Of a stretch of DNA of 54,986 nt, positions 42,744 through 51,705 are shown piece after piece; positions within the stretch are counted from its first letter, which is position 1; the number at the start of each line of letters is the position of its first letter. Made by a program: the position numbers and the translations under genes. Source of the DNA: Bacillota bacterium (GTDB lineage Bacteria; Bacillota; Clostridia; Christensenellales; SZUA-584); NCBI GenBank assembly GCA_023399095.1, contig JAEWQS010000100.1, forward strand, positions 1 through 54,986. The letters are read 5' to 3'. The notes beneath the pieces are model-generated. The model saw only the letters and a list, made by a program, of their open reading frames with translations. It was not told where the DNA came from and did not search any database.

Positions 42744-43706
42744 CTACTCTTGTGTGCTTTTTTCTGTATCGACGGATTGTAAAGTGCTAAGATAAAATTG
42801 ATATGCTTTTTTTATACCGTCATCGAAGCCGACATTGGGTGTAAAGCCCATATCGCTCAGCTTTGAAATATCAAGCACCTTGCGCATAGTCCCGTCCGGT
42901 TTATCTGCGTCAAAAACAACGTCACCTTCATATCCGACCGTATCTTTGATCTTATGCGCGAGATCGCGAATGCTGATCTCAATGCCCGTGCCCACATTGA
43001 TATGTGTATCGCTCGAATAGTTTTGCATCAAAAACAGGCAGGCGTCGGCAAGGTCGTCGACATACAGGAATTCTCTCATTGGTGTGCCCGTGCCCCAAAG
43101 CGTCACGCTGGGCTTGCCCTGAAGCTTCGCGGTATGCATTTTCACGATCATGGCCGGAATCACATGCGAATGACGAATATCGAAATTATCGTTCTCTCCG
43201 TATATGCTCGCAGGCATCAGCGAGATAAAATCCGCGCCGTATTGCGTGCGGTAGTGTTTGCACATGTGCATGCCTGCAATTTTCGCTAGCGCATACGCTT
43301 CATTGGACGTTTCCAGCGGCCCTGACAGCAGATATTCCTCGCGTATCGGCTGCGGACATACCTTGGGGTATATGCACGAGCTGCCCATAAACAGCAGCTT
43401 TTTCACGCCGTACTGATACGCGCTCTTTATCAGATTGCATTCAATCAGCAGGTTTTCCGTGATATAATCGGCGGGATACGTCTGATTGGAAATGATACCT
43501 CCCACTTTTGCCGCCGCGATAAAGACATACTCGGGGCGCTCCTTGTTAAAATAGTCTTCCACGTCCTGCTGGCGTGTCAGATCGAGCTCGTCGTGCGTTT
43601 TTGAGATAATATTAGCATAACCATTGCGCGCAAGGCTGCGGACGATTGCGGAACCGACCATACCCGTATGGCCGGCGACATATATTTTGCTTTGTTTATT
43701 TATCAT
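42744..43706 (-). CDS. fcl: GDP-L-fucose synthase
   Basis: A 320-residue bifunctional epimerase/reductase that converts GDP-4-keto-6-deoxy-mannose to GDP-L-fucose with NADPH. The cofactor loop YVAGHTGMVGSA (9-20), catalytic Ser in MGSSCIYP (about 109-110) and Tyr138-Lys142 (YALAK) are visible. A family block PASIYGENDNFD follows. GGGAGG lies about 11 bases before the ATG. It is downstream of gmd on the same strand with a 23-base gap, so the two make GDP-fucose as a pair. The C-terminal tail is slightly longer than typical. Confidence 0.95.
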   Translation of the reverse strand: MINKQSKIYVAGHTGMVGSAIVRSLARNGYANIISKTHDELDLTRQQDVEDYFNKERPEYVFIAAAKVGGIISNQTYPADYITENLLIECNLIKSAYQYGVKKLLFMGSSCIYPKVCPQPIREEYLLSGPLETSNEAYALAKIAGMHMCKHYRTQYGADFISLMPASIYGENDNFDIRHSHVIPAMIVKMHTAKLQGKPSVTLWGTGTPMREFLYVDDLADACLFLMQNYSSDTHINVGTGIEISIRDLAHKIKDTVGYEGDVVFDADKPDGTMRKVLDISKLSDMGFTPNVGFDDGIKKAYQFYLSTLQSVDTEKSTQE

Positions 43707-43729
43707 TTATAATTGATTCCTCCCTGATT

Positions 43730-44764
43730 TTATACCATCAGTGGTTGATTGATATCATGCTCCACCATCATTTTGACGAGCTGGCCGTAACTGATTTTGG
43801 GCTCCCAACCGAGCGCCTGTCTGGCTTTGGTGGCGTCCCCAAGCAGCAGATCGACCTCGGCCGGACGGAAGAATTCCTTGCTGATGCTGATGCGCTCTTG
43901 CCCCGAAGTCGCGTCGATACCCTTTTCGTCGACTCCTGTGCCCTGCCATATAAGGGTGATACCGGCATGCTTGAAGGCAAGCTCGCAGAATTCGCGCACA
44001 GTGTGCGTTTCGCCTGTGGCGATGACAAAATCATCCGGCTTGGGTTGCTGAAGCATCAGCCACATCGCTTCCACATAATCGCCCGCAAAGCCCCAATCCC
44101 GTTTTGCGTCCATGTTGCCCAGCACGATTTTATCTTGCGCGCCCTTAAGAATATTCGCGATTCCTAGCGTGATTTTTCGCGTAACAAAGGTTGTGCCCCT
44201 TCGCGGCGATTCGTGATTGAATAATATACCGTTGCACGCAAAGAGATCATAGGCTTCCCGATAGTTTATCGTCATCCAGTAAGCGTACAGCTTGGCGACT
44301 GCGTAGGGGCTGCGCGGATAAAAGGGTGTGGTTTCGCGCTGCGGCGTTTCCTGCACCAAACCGAACAGCTCGCTTGACGATGCCTGATAAAACCGCGTCT
44401 TTGAGCCGATATCACGCATACAATCCAGCAGCCGCAGCGTTCCGAGCGCGTCAACATTTGAGGTGTATTCGGGCACGTCAAACGATACCTTGACATGGCT
44501 CTGGGCGGCAAGGTTATAGATTTCGTCAGGCTCAATTTTATTAATCAGCCTTGATAGGCTGCATGCATCAACCAGATCGCTGTCGTGCAAAATGAGCTTG
44601 GCATGGTCGCTTGCTTCATCTTTTAAAAGGTGCGCGATTCTTTGTGTGTTGTCCGTGCTGCTGCGCCTGATAATGCCGTGAACTTCATAGTCTTTGCCGA
44701 GAAGAAATTCGGCAAGATAAGAACCATCCTGCCCGGTGATGCCTGTGATCAAAGCTTTTTTCAT
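43730..44764 (-). CDS. gmd: GDP-mannose 4,6-dehydratase
   Basis: A 344-residue NADP-dependent dehydratase, the first step from GDP-mannose to GDP-fucose. TGITGQDGSYLAEFL (7-21) is the hallmark N-terminus. The catalytic residues lie in SSSELFG (129-135) and Tyr154-Lys158 (YAVAK). The RRSST stretch near 33-37 is the known substrate/tetramer region. ATG 44764 has GGGAG six bases upstream, and the family starts there; the frame reaches 44785. fcl follows. Confidence 0.95.
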   Translation of the reverse strand: MKKALITGITGQDGSYLAEFLLGKDYEVHGIIRRSSTDNTQRIAHLLKDEASDHAKLILHDSDLVDACSLSRLINKIEPDEIYNLAAQSHVKVSFDVPEYTSNVDALGTLRLLDCMRDIGSKTRFYQASSSELFGLVQETPQRETTPFYPRSPYAVAKLYAYWMTINYREAYDLFACNGILFNHESPRRGTTFVTRKITLGIANILKGAQDKIVLGNMDAKRDWGFAGDYVEAMWLMLQQPKPDDFVIATGETHTVREFCELAFKHAGITLIWQGTGVDEKGIDATSGQERISISKEFFRPAEVDLLLGDATKARQALGWEPKISYGQLVKMMVEHDINQPLMV

Positions 44765-44828
44765 GTTGTACTCCCTGTTTTGCATACTTTAACAGATGTC
44801 AAATCACATCATGTTAATAGGTTCTATC

Positions 44829-44840
44829 ACATAATATGTT
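44829..44840 (-). promoter_or_regulatory. AACATATTATGT element upstream of gmd (minus strand)
   Basis: A 12-base sequence, acataatatgtt on the plus strand, is the exact reverse complement of 44952-44963. It lies 65 bases before the gmd start. TATTAT within it can act as a -10 box. Confidence 0.45.
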
Positions 44841-44951
44841 CGCTTATTAAATTCTGTGAATATGCTTCTCAATGTTAAAAAGCGCACTGTTAAAGACGTT
44901 TACTGTATCCAAAAACATCGTGTGAATACTTTCGGACACAATTTATACATC

Positions 44952-44968
44952 AACATATTATGTAACAA
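44952..44968 (+). promoter_or_regulatory. AACATATTATGTAACAA element upstream of manA
   Basis: AACATATTATGT is repeated in mirror orientation before gmd, and ATATTATGTAACAA nearly matches the element before manC. It lies about 26 bases before the manA start and contains TATTAT. It suggests coordinated control of the GDP-sugar genes. Confidence 0.45.
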
Positions 44969-44993
44969 CACGTATTTTTTTGGGGTGATATAA

Positions 44994-45971
44994 GTGTTGT
45001 ATCCATTCATAATGACGCCATATTACAAGAATTATATATGGGGAGGAAGAAATTTGGAGAGGTATGGAAAAAGCTTGCCTGAAGGTGATGTTGCGGAAAG
45101 TTGGGAGGTCTCTGCCCGCGCGGACGGGGGAAGCCGCATAGCCAACGGCTGCTGGGCCGGAAAAGATCTCGGTGATGTCATTGAAAGGTTTACTGATTCC
45201 GTACTGGGAAAGACGGTCGTTGCCAAAACCGGCAGTGTGTTTCCGCTGCTTTTTAAACTTATCGATGCGAATGATAAGCTTTCGGTACAGGTGCATCCCG
45301 GAGACGCTTATGCGCAGGCGATTGAAAACGAGCCGAACGGAAAGCGTGAAGCATGGTATATTCTCGAAGCCGCGCCGAACGCAGAAATCGTGTACGGCCT
45401 TCAGCCCGGCACAAACAGCGAACGCTTAAGACAGATGATCGAAAAAAACCGTATTGGTGATTGCCTGAATACCGTTTGTGTGAAGCCGGGGGATGTGATC
45501 GACATTGCGCCCGGGACGATACACGCAATCGGCAAGGGCATTGTTCTGGCCGAAATACAGCAAAACTCCGATCTGACGTACAGACTATATGATTATGACC
45601 GCAAAGACAGGCATGGGCAGCCAAGAGGACTGCATATCGAAAAAGCGCTGGACGTGATCGATTATGCGCCACCCGTGCCGTTCGCAAAAGGGACACTAGC
45701 ATTTGAGTCGGAGAGCGCAACCATAACCGGTTTGCTCAGCAACGACTGTTTTCAGCTCGATCTTCTGGATATCCACGGCACTCTGGCAATGAACGCGGGA
45801 GGGGATCGGTTTTATATACTTTTTGTGGCGCAGGGCGAGGCTGGCATATCATACGAGAGCGGCGTTGTGTGCGCGAAAATGGGAGAATCCATATTAATCC
45901 CTGCCGATCTGGGAAGGTATGCAGTAACCGGAGAGTGCCGCTTGCTGAGTATGTATGTACCATTAAAGTGA
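44994..45971 (+). CDS. manA: Mannose-6-phosphate isomerase, class I
   Basis: A 325-residue zinc cupin isomerase linking fructose 6-phosphate to mannose 6-phosphate. The start YPFIMTPYYKNYIWGG-type and SVQVHPGDAYA (97-107), with zinc ligands His101 and nearby residues, are typical; a further conserved PGTIHAIGKG lies about 171-180. Start codon TTG 44994 follows TGGGGTGA by eight bases; the next ATG is seven codons in. It supplies mannose 6-phosphate to pgcA and manC, and it is divergent from gmd. Confidence 0.92.
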   Translation: MLYPFIMTPYYKNYIWGGRNLERYGKSLPEGDVAESWEVSARADGGSRIANGCWAGKDLGDVIERFTDSVLGKTVVAKTGSVFPLLFKLIDANDKLSVQVHPGDAYAQAIENEPNGKREAWYILEAAPNAEIVYGLQPGTNSERLRQMIEKNRIGDCLNTVCVKPGDVIDIAPGTIHAIGKGIVLAEIQQNSDLTYRLYDYDRKDRHGQPRGLHIEKALDVIDYAPPVPFAKGTLAFESESATITGLLSNDCFQLDLLDIHGTLAMNAGGDRFYILFVAQGEAGISYESGVVCAKMGESILIPADLGRYAVTGECRLLSMYVPLK

Positions 45972-46041
45972 AAAATAGCAGAAAAGCTTTATAGCGTTCT
46001 ATATACCTTAGATGCGATTTATTGGATGGGAGTGAGTGATA

Positions 46042-46076
46042 ATTCCCCGTAAGCCCGGTGAGGGTCTCCGGGGAAT
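46042..46076. repeat. Stem-loop between manA and the GyrI-like gene
   Basis: The arms ATTCCCCG / CGGGGAAT enclose an inner CCC/GGG pairing. It lies between convergent genes without a T-run, and could work as a weak terminator. Confidence 0.35.
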
Positions 46077-46088
46077 CTCTGCAGCGAT

Positions 46089-46544
46089 TTAGCAAACAGG
46101 TATACAAATCTCACACTTATGGTTATTTACCATCTCGACAGCATACCTTTCTATGATCGGCCTTGTCGCATCAATTTGACAGCCTCGCCTATGCAGTTCC
46201 GAAAAAATGTCCATCCATGCTTCTTGCATGGCTTTCTTCGTATGCTTGACCGTGAAAACGGCATATTTGCCTCCGGCAACCGTTCCATAACTCACATTAT
46301 CATCATGTGCAAAATCGTCACCTGAAATGACGAGACAGGCATCATACCGACAGTTTTCTGGCTGGGTTGTCTCGGGATTGTCCTGTGCAATTCCCAATAT
46401 GACCGATTCATCATCAAGCAAATGATTAAGCTTCGCCCAACTCTTTAAGCTCTCCATAGTCTGAATGTTTTCGATGCCATATGGGCCGATATGCCTTATA
46501 TAAGCGATTTTGTATGCGGGTATTGTTTCAATTTTCATTTCCAT
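46089..46544 (-). CDS. GyrI-like / AraC effector-binding domain protein
   Basis: A 151-residue stand-alone small-molecule-binding protein. The N-terminus IETIPAYKIAYIRHIGPYG (5-23) is the hallmark of the GyrI-like (AraC_E_bind) fold, as is the GGKYAVFTVKHT strand and the final I-x-x-Y-x-V-E repeat. It has no DNA-binding part. Such proteins bind amphipathic drugs or act as antitoxins of gyrase inhibitors. AAAAGGA lies about eight bases before ATG 46544; the frame is open further upstream without a site. It is divergent from the aldo/keto reductase. Confidence 0.83.
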   Translation of the reverse strand: MEMKIETIPAYKIAYIRHIGPYGIENIQTMESLKSWAKLNHLLDDESVILGIAQDNPETTQPENCRYDACLVISGDDFAHDDNVSYGTVAGGKYAVFTVKHTKKAMQEAWMDIFSELHRRGCQIDATRPIIERYAVEMVNNHKCEICIPVC

Positions 46545-46569
46545 TTGAATGTGTCCTTTTTTATAATAT

Positions 46570-46579
46570 TGACCGGTCA
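46570..46579. promoter_or_regulatory. Palindrome TGACCGGTCA in a divergent promoter region
   Basis: A perfect 10-bp palindrome lies about 25 bases before the GyrI-like start, in the A+T-rich spacer shared with the reductase. It is operator-like, with the regulator unknown. Confidence 0.4.
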
Positions 46580-46685
46580 TATTGAACGTATCATGCTTTA
46601 AAATGATAATCAAATACATTTTTAAAATTTTCCTCATACCAGTATGACATACAGTTCTTAATTGACTATCCCTTGGCATGTCTTG

Positions 46686-46694
46686 TGATATAAT
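46686..46694 (+). promoter_or_regulatory. Extended -10 promoter for the aldo/keto reductase
   Basis: TGaTATAAT lies 36 bases before the start codon; TTGACT is 21 bases further upstream, too far to be an ideal -35. Confidence 0.5.
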
Positions 46695-46729
46695 CAATGT
46701 GATTATGATATAGAAAAGAGGCTTTGATC

Positions 46730-47734
46730 ATGGAATATGCGGCATCCGATAAACGTTATGATGGTATGCAATACGCGCGCTGCGGAAGAAGCGGATTGCT
46801 GCTTCCAAGGGTGTCCTTGGGGCTTTGGCACAACTTCGGCAGGCTTACACCACTGGAAGACCAGAGAGACATCTTAAAGACGGCGTTTGACCTCGGCATC
46901 ACCTATTTTGATATCGCCGACAATTACGGCCCTCCCTACGGTGAGGCGGAGAGAAACTTCGGACGGTTATTTCGCGAGGATTTCAAAGGCTACCGCGATG
47001 AATTGATCATCGCGACAAAGGCCGGGTACGATATGTGGCCGGGGCCCTATGGCAATTATGGCAGCCGTAAACATCTGATTGCTGGTGTCGATGCCAGCCT
47101 GAAAAGAATGGGTCTTGAGTATGTGGATATCTTCTATCACCACCGGCCGGACTATGAGACGCCTCTGGAGGAAACCTGCGAAGCGCTTAGCAGCATTGTC
47201 CGTCAGGGCAAGGCGCTGTATATAGGTCTGTCAAACTATAAGCCGCAGGAAACAGGCCGCGCGGCAAAACTACTGCGCGATAACCATACACCTTGTGTGA
47301 TTCACCAGCCGAGTTATTCCATGCTGAATCGCTGGATAGAAGACGGACTCGACAGCGTTTTGCTTGAGGAAGGAATCGGAAGCGTGGTGTTCAAACCGCT
47401 CGAACAGGGGCTGCTGACAGGCAAGTATGCTGATGGCATCCCTGCGGATTCGCGCATGATGAAGGATCCGCGCTTTTTGAAGGAAGGCGCTCTCAATGAT
47501 CAGCTGCTTTCCAAGATAACCGCGCTTGGCCGAATGGCATCGCAGCGCGGGCAAACTCTGGCGCAGATGGCGATAGCGTGGGTATTGCAAAATCCCAGTG
47601 TGACGTCTGCACTGATTGGCGCAAGCAGACCGTCGCAGATCGAAGAAAATGTGAAAGCGCTCGAAAACCTTACTTTCACGAAAGAAGAGCTGCAACTTAT
47701 CGACGCAATCGTCAGCGGCAAGGAAGAGGAATAG
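46730..47734 (+). CDS. Aldo/keto reductase (YghZ/L-glyceraldehyde-3-phosphate reductase-like)
   Basis: A 334-residue NADPH-dependent TIM-barrel oxidoreductase. The catalytic tetrad is visible as Asp61, Tyr66 (DIADNYG), Lys97 (ATKAG) and His138 (YHHRPD). The N-terminal RCGRSGLLLPRVSLGLWHNFG and the GPPYGEAE segment group it with YghZ-type enzymes, which reduce aldehydes such as L-glyceraldehyde 3-phosphate. The physiological substrate is unknown. ATG 46730 has AAAGAGG nine bases upstream. Divergent from the GyrI-like protein. Confidence 0.87.
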   Translation: MEYAASDKRYDGMQYARCGRSGLLLPRVSLGLWHNFGRLTPLEDQRDILKTAFDLGITYFDIADNYGPPYGEAERNFGRLFREDFKGYRDELIIATKAGYDMWPGPYGNYGSRKHLIAGVDASLKRMGLEYVDIFYHHRPDYETPLEETCEALSSIVRQGKALYIGLSNYKPQETGRAAKLLRDNHTPCVIHQPSYSMLNRWIEDGLDSVLLEEGIGSVVFKPLEQGLLTGKYADGIPADSRMMKDPRFLKEGALNDQLLSKITALGRMASQRGQTLAQMAIAWVLQNPSVTSALIGASRPSQIEENVKALENLTFTKEELQLIDAIVSGKEEE

Positions 47735-47938
47735 ATTTTGCCGGAAAAGCCCCAATAAAGGAACAAAGAAATGATCCACGGAAGTGTCTTCTCTAAGTCT
47801 TTTTCGCGGTTTTGTTTCGTTTAAGTGTTTATTCAGCGGCAAGGTCTTTGTCATGTATATGGCTTAATGAATAGAAATTTATTGGTGATCTGATATATTA
47901 AGTGATTGTTAAGGCTTTATTTTTTTCCCCTGATACGC

Positions 47939-47944
47939 TATAAT
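47939..47944 (+). promoter_or_regulatory. -10 box candidate for the paaK-ior operon
   Basis: A perfect TATAAT lies 82 bases before the first paaK, without a good -35. An 8-base direct repeat (agcacgga agcacgga) follows at about 47960-47976. The rest of the ~290-base spacer shows nothing else. Confidence 0.35.
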
Positions 47945-48026
47945 CTATACATTCACTTAAAGCACGGAAGCACGGAAAGATTGCCAAATAGCGTGCGAAA
48001 TAGACAAACGAGAGGGAAGTTCGATC

Positions 48027-49328
48027 ATGATCTGGAACGAAAAGATTGAGTGCGCGCCGAAAGAGGAAATTGAAGCCATGCAGCTGGCACGGCTTAGAAG
48101 CACGGTAGAACGGTGTTATTACAATGTGGAGCATTACCGCAAAAAGCTTGACGCGGCAGGTGTCAAGCCGGACGATATAAAATCGCTGGACGATATTCGT
48201 CGCATTCCTTTTACGGTCAAGGATGATTTGAGAGACAACTATCCATATAAGCTGTTTGCCGTCCCCATGAAGGATGTGGTGCGTATTCACGCATCCTCGG
48301 GCACCACGGGCAAACCGACCGTTGTGGGGTACACGAAGGCCGACATCGACATGTGGGCCGAGTGCATTGCGCGGCTGGCGTGCGCCGCAGGTGCCACGCA
48401 GGACGACATCGCGCAGATTACATTTGGCTATACGCTGTTCACGGGTGCTTTCGGGCTGCACTATGGCCTCGAAAAGCTGGGCACTGCCATTATCCCAATA
48501 TCAGGCGGCAATTCCGAGCGCCAGATGAACATTATGCAGGATTTTGGCTCTACGCTGCTGGTGGGTACGCCGTCTTACGCGCTGTATCTTGCGGAGACCG
48601 CCAAGAAAATGGGCATCGACACCAAGAAACTCCCGCTGCGTCTCGGTATGTTCGGCGGAGAAGGGCACACTGAAGAGATGCGCCGCGAGATCGAACAGGC
48701 GTGGGACATCGTAGCGACAGAGAACTACGGCCTGTCCGAGATCATTGGACCGGGCGTTTCGGGCGAATGCCATATCAAACAGGGCATGCACATCTGCGAA
48801 GACCATTTCTACTGTGAGATCGTTGACCCCGATACGCTGGAACCCGTTCCGCTGGGCGAAAAGGGTGAGCTTGTGATCACCGCGCTTTCCAAGGAAGCGC
48901 TGCCGATATTGCGCTACCGCACCAAGGATATCACATGGCTGATACCCCAAATATGTGAGTGCGGACGCACTTCTATGCGCATGGCCAAGGTGCAGGGGCG
49001 CACAGACGATATGCTGATTATCCGCGGCGTCAACGTGTTCCCGTCGCAGATCGAAAGCGTGCTGCTGGGCATTGAGGATATCGGGCCGCATTATGAAATC
49101 ATCGTCCGCAAGGATGGCTATATGGACAAAATCGAGGTGCTCGTCGAAGTGACAGATGCGTCGCTGATCGAGAAATTCAGCGCACTCGAAGCACTTGAAA
49201 AGAAAATCAAGCACGCGCTTTATACCGTGCTCAATATCGGTGCGGACGTGAAACTCGTGGAGCCGCAGTCGTTAAAGCGTTATGAGGGCAAAGCCAAACG
49301 CGTGACCGATATGCGCGGACAGTCATAA
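48027..49328 (+). CDS. paaK: Phenylacetate-CoA ligase (first copy)
   Basis: A 433-residue adenylate-forming ligase. The AMP loop HASSGTTGKPTVVGYT (about 90-105), the GLSEIIGPGVSGEC core motif and the C-terminal RTDDMLIIRGVNVFPSQIE segment match PaaK. It links aryl acetates to CoA through an acyl-adenylate. Next to indolepyruvate oxidoreductase it may run in reverse to conserve energy from arylacetyl-CoA, as proposed for such clusters. GAGAGGGAAG precedes ATG 48027. iorA follows after 25 bases. It is similar but not identical to the ligase at 51706. Confidence 0.92.
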   Translation: MIWNEKIECAPKEEIEAMQLARLRSTVERCYYNVEHYRKKLDAAGVKPDDIKSLDDIRRIPFTVKDDLRDNYPYKLFAVPMKDVVRIHASSGTTGKPTVVGYTKADIDMWAECIARLACAAGATQDDIAQITFGYTLFTGAFGLHYGLEKLGTAIIPISGGNSERQMNIMQDFGSTLLVGTPSYALYLAETAKKMGIDTKKLPLRLGMFGGEGHTEEMRREIEQAWDIVATENYGLSEIIGPGVSGECHIKQGMHICEDHFYCEIVDPDTLEPVPLGEKGELVITALSKEALPILRYRTKDITWLIPQICECGRTSMRMAKVQGRTDDMLIIRGVNVFPSQIESVLLGIEDIGPHYEIIVRKDGYMDKIEVLVEVTDASLIEKFSALEALEKKIKHALYTVLNIGADVKLVEPQSLKRYEGKAKRVTDMRGQS

Positions 49329-49353
49329 AACAGACAACTTAAAGGGGAAGCAT

Positions 49354-51078
49354 ATGAAAAAACTGATGCTGGGAAATGAGGCGTTTGCACGCGGCGCGTA
49401 TGAAGCGGGCGTGACGGTCGCCGCGGCGTATCCGGGAACGCCAAGCACAGAAATTACAGAAAATATCGCAAAATACGATGAAATATATGCCGAATGGGCG
49501 CCAAACGAGAAGGTGGCGCTTGAGGTTGCCATTGGTGCGTCGTTCGCGGGCGCGCGCGCGGTTTGCTGCATGAAGCATGTGGGCGTGAATGTCGCGGCCG
49601 ATCCGCTGTTTACCGTATCGTATACGGGCGTAAACGGCGGCCTTGTGATTATCGTCGCAGACGATCCGGGCATGCATTCCAGCCAGAACGAGCAGGATTC
49701 GCGGTTCTATGCGCGCAGCGCGCATGTGCCGATGCTAGAGCCCGCAGACAGCAACGAAGCAAGACAATTTGTCAAGCTCGCGTTTGAGCTGTCCGAAAAA
49801 TACGATACGCCTGTGATGGTGCGCTCCAATACGCGCCTTTCGCATTCGCAGGGGCTGGTGGAGCTTGGCAAACGCGCAGGCGAGATGCTCAAACCCTATC
49901 AGAAGGATATCGCCAAGTATGTGATGATGCCGGGCATGGCAAAAAAACGTCATGTCGTGGTGGAACAGCGCATGAACAGCCTCAAGGCCGAGGCAAGCGA
50001 GCTGGCGGTCAACGTCACGGAATACCGCGACAAGAGCATCGGAATTATCACCAGTGGTGTGGTCTATAACTACGTGCGCGAAGCGCTGCCCGAGGCCAGC
50101 ACATTGAAGCTGGGGCTCGTCCATCCCATCCCGGAAAAGTTGATCCGCGATTTCGCGGCACAGGTGGATACGCTTTATGTGGTGGAAGAGTTGGAGCCGT
50201 TCTTTGAAGATCAGATCAAAGCGATGGACATCAAAGTCATCGGCAAGGATATATTCTCGGTGCAGGGCGAATACAGCGTCAACATCATTGCCGAGAAGAT
50301 AGGTGGGATAAAGAAAGATATCAGCAATCCGGGCGAGCTGCCGCAAAGGCCGCCGGTTATGTGCCCCGGATGCCCGCACAGAGCCGTGTTTTACGCATTC
50401 AAGAAGCTGGGCATCACAGCCACGGGCGATATCGGCTGCTACACGCTGGGCGCGCTGCCGCCGCTCCAGGGCATCGACGCGTGTGTCTGCATGGGCGCGA
50501 GCATCGGCATGGCAATGGGCATGGAGAAAGCGCGCGGCAAGGACTTTGCGCGCAAGCTGGTTGCAGTCATCGGTGATTCGACGTTCTTCCATTCGGGCAT
50601 GACCGGCCTTGTGGACATGGTTTACAACGGCGCCACATCCACAGTCATGATTCTTGACAACTCAACCACCGGCATGACAGGCCATCAGGAGCATCCGGCA
50701 ACAGGAAAGACGTTAAAGGGTGATATCGCTTACGCGGTGGATATTCCGGCGCTTGTCAAGGCTCTTGGCGTGAAGCATGTACGCGTTTTGGATCCGTTCA
50801 ACCTAAAGGAGCTTGAGCAGGGGCTCAAAGAGGAAACGTCTCGCGACGAACTCAGCGTGATCATCACGAAACGGCCTTGCGCGCTGCTGGATAAGAAAAG
50901 CGTGCCGCCCTATACGATCACGGATAAATGCAAAAACTGCGGCGTGTGTATGAAGCTTGGCTGTCCGGCTATCAAGAAGACGGATAACGGTATGGTAATA
51001 GACGCGAGCGTTTGCAACGGCTGCGGGCTTTGCCCGGGCGTGTGCGCGTTCGGTGCGATAGAAACGACAGAGGTATGA
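49354..51078 (+). CDS. iorA: Indolepyruvate ferredoxin oxidoreductase, alpha subunit
   Basis: A 574-residue thiamine-diphosphate enzyme subunit that oxidatively decarboxylates aryl pyruvates to arylacetyl-CoA and reduces ferredoxin. The N-terminal pyrimidine domain (MLGNEAFARGAYEAGV, YPGTPSTEI) and TPP-binding region (GDIGCYTLG, GDSTFFHSGMTGLVD) are visible. Two 4Fe-4S motifs lie near the C-terminus: cysteines 526, 529, 532, 536 and 554, 557, 560, 564. The transamination products of Trp, Phe and Tyr are the usual substrates. AAAGGGGAAG precedes ATG 49354. It is coupled to iorB. Confidence 0.95.
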   Translation: MKKLMLGNEAFARGAYEAGVTVAAAYPGTPSTEITENIAKYDEIYAEWAPNEKVALEVAIGASFAGARAVCCMKHVGVNVAADPLFTVSYTGVNGGLVIIVADDPGMHSSQNEQDSRFYARSAHVPMLEPADSNEARQFVKLAFELSEKYDTPVMVRSNTRLSHSQGLVELGKRAGEMLKPYQKDIAKYVMMPGMAKKRHVVVEQRMNSLKAEASELAVNVTEYRDKSIGIITSGVVYNYVREALPEASTLKLGLVHPIPEKLIRDFAAQVDTLYVVEELEPFFEDQIKAMDIKVIGKDIFSVQGEYSVNIIAEKIGGIKKDISNPGELPQRPPVMCPGCPHRAVFYAFKKLGITATGDIGCYTLGALPPLQGIDACVCMGASIGMAMGMEKARGKDFARKLVAVIGDSTFFHSGMTGLVDMVYNGATSTVMILDNSTTGMTGHQEHPATGKTLKGDIAYAVDIPALVKALGVKHVRVLDPFNLKELEQGLKEETSRDELSVIITKRPCALLDKKSVPPYTITDKCKNCGVCMKLGCPAIKKTDNGMVIDASVCNGCGLCPGVCAFGAIETTEV

Positions 51079-51080
51079 GT

Positions 51081-51647
51081 ATGACAGATGTTTTGATTGT
51101 GGGTGTCGGCGGACAGGGAACACTGCTCGCAAGCCGGGTTCTTGGTAACTTGGCGATAAGTCTTGGATATGACGTAAAGCTATCGGAGGTGCACGGCATG
51201 GCCCAGCGGGGCGGCAGTGTCGTGACACATGTCCGTTTCGGCGATAAGGTTTACGCGCCAGTTATTGATGAGGGCGGCGCGGATATCATTCTGGCTTTTG
51301 AAAAGCTGGAAGCATTGAGGTGGTGCGGCCGTTTGAAAAAAAACGGCAGGATGTTTATTAACACGCAGGAGATGCTGCCCATGCCCGTCATCACGGGTGC
51401 GCAGCAATATCCTGCGGACATTGAGGCGCGCATCAGTGCGATTGTGCCGGGTGCGGTGTTTGTGGACGCGCTGTCGCTTGCCAAAGAGGCAGGCAACTTA
51501 AAAGCGCTCAACATCGTGCTTATCGGTGTGCTTGCCAAACACATGGATATTGATAAACAGGCCTTCCTCGATGCCATTAAACAGACAGTTCCCCCGAAAA
51601 CGCTTGAAGTGAACATAAAGGCATTCGAAAAGGGCTACAACGCTTAA
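51081..51647 (+). CDS. iorB: Indolepyruvate ferredoxin oxidoreductase, beta subunit
   Basis: A 188-residue gamma-type domain subunit. The starting DVLIVGVGGQGTLLASRVL (3-21), EVHGMAQRGGSV (44-55) and D-E-G-G-A-D-I-I-L-A-F-E motifs identify it as the partner of IorA. ATG 51081 is chosen because AGAGG is seven bases upstream; ATG 51075 would overlap the iorA stop. With IorA it makes the alpha2beta2 enzyme. Confidence 0.93.
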   Translation: MTDVLIVGVGGQGTLLASRVLGNLAISLGYDVKLSEVHGMAQRGGSVVTHVRFGDKVYAPVIDEGGADIILAFEKLEALRWCGRLKKNGRMFINTQEMLPMPVITGAQQYPADIEARISAIVPGAVFVDALSLAKEAGNLKALNIVLIGVLAKHMDIDKQAFLDAIKQTVPPKTLEVNIKAFEKGYNA

Positions 51648-51705
51648 ATCTTTAAATTACGGAGCTTTTAGAAAGCATGGCTTTTTAGGGGTGAGGAGGA
51701 ATATA

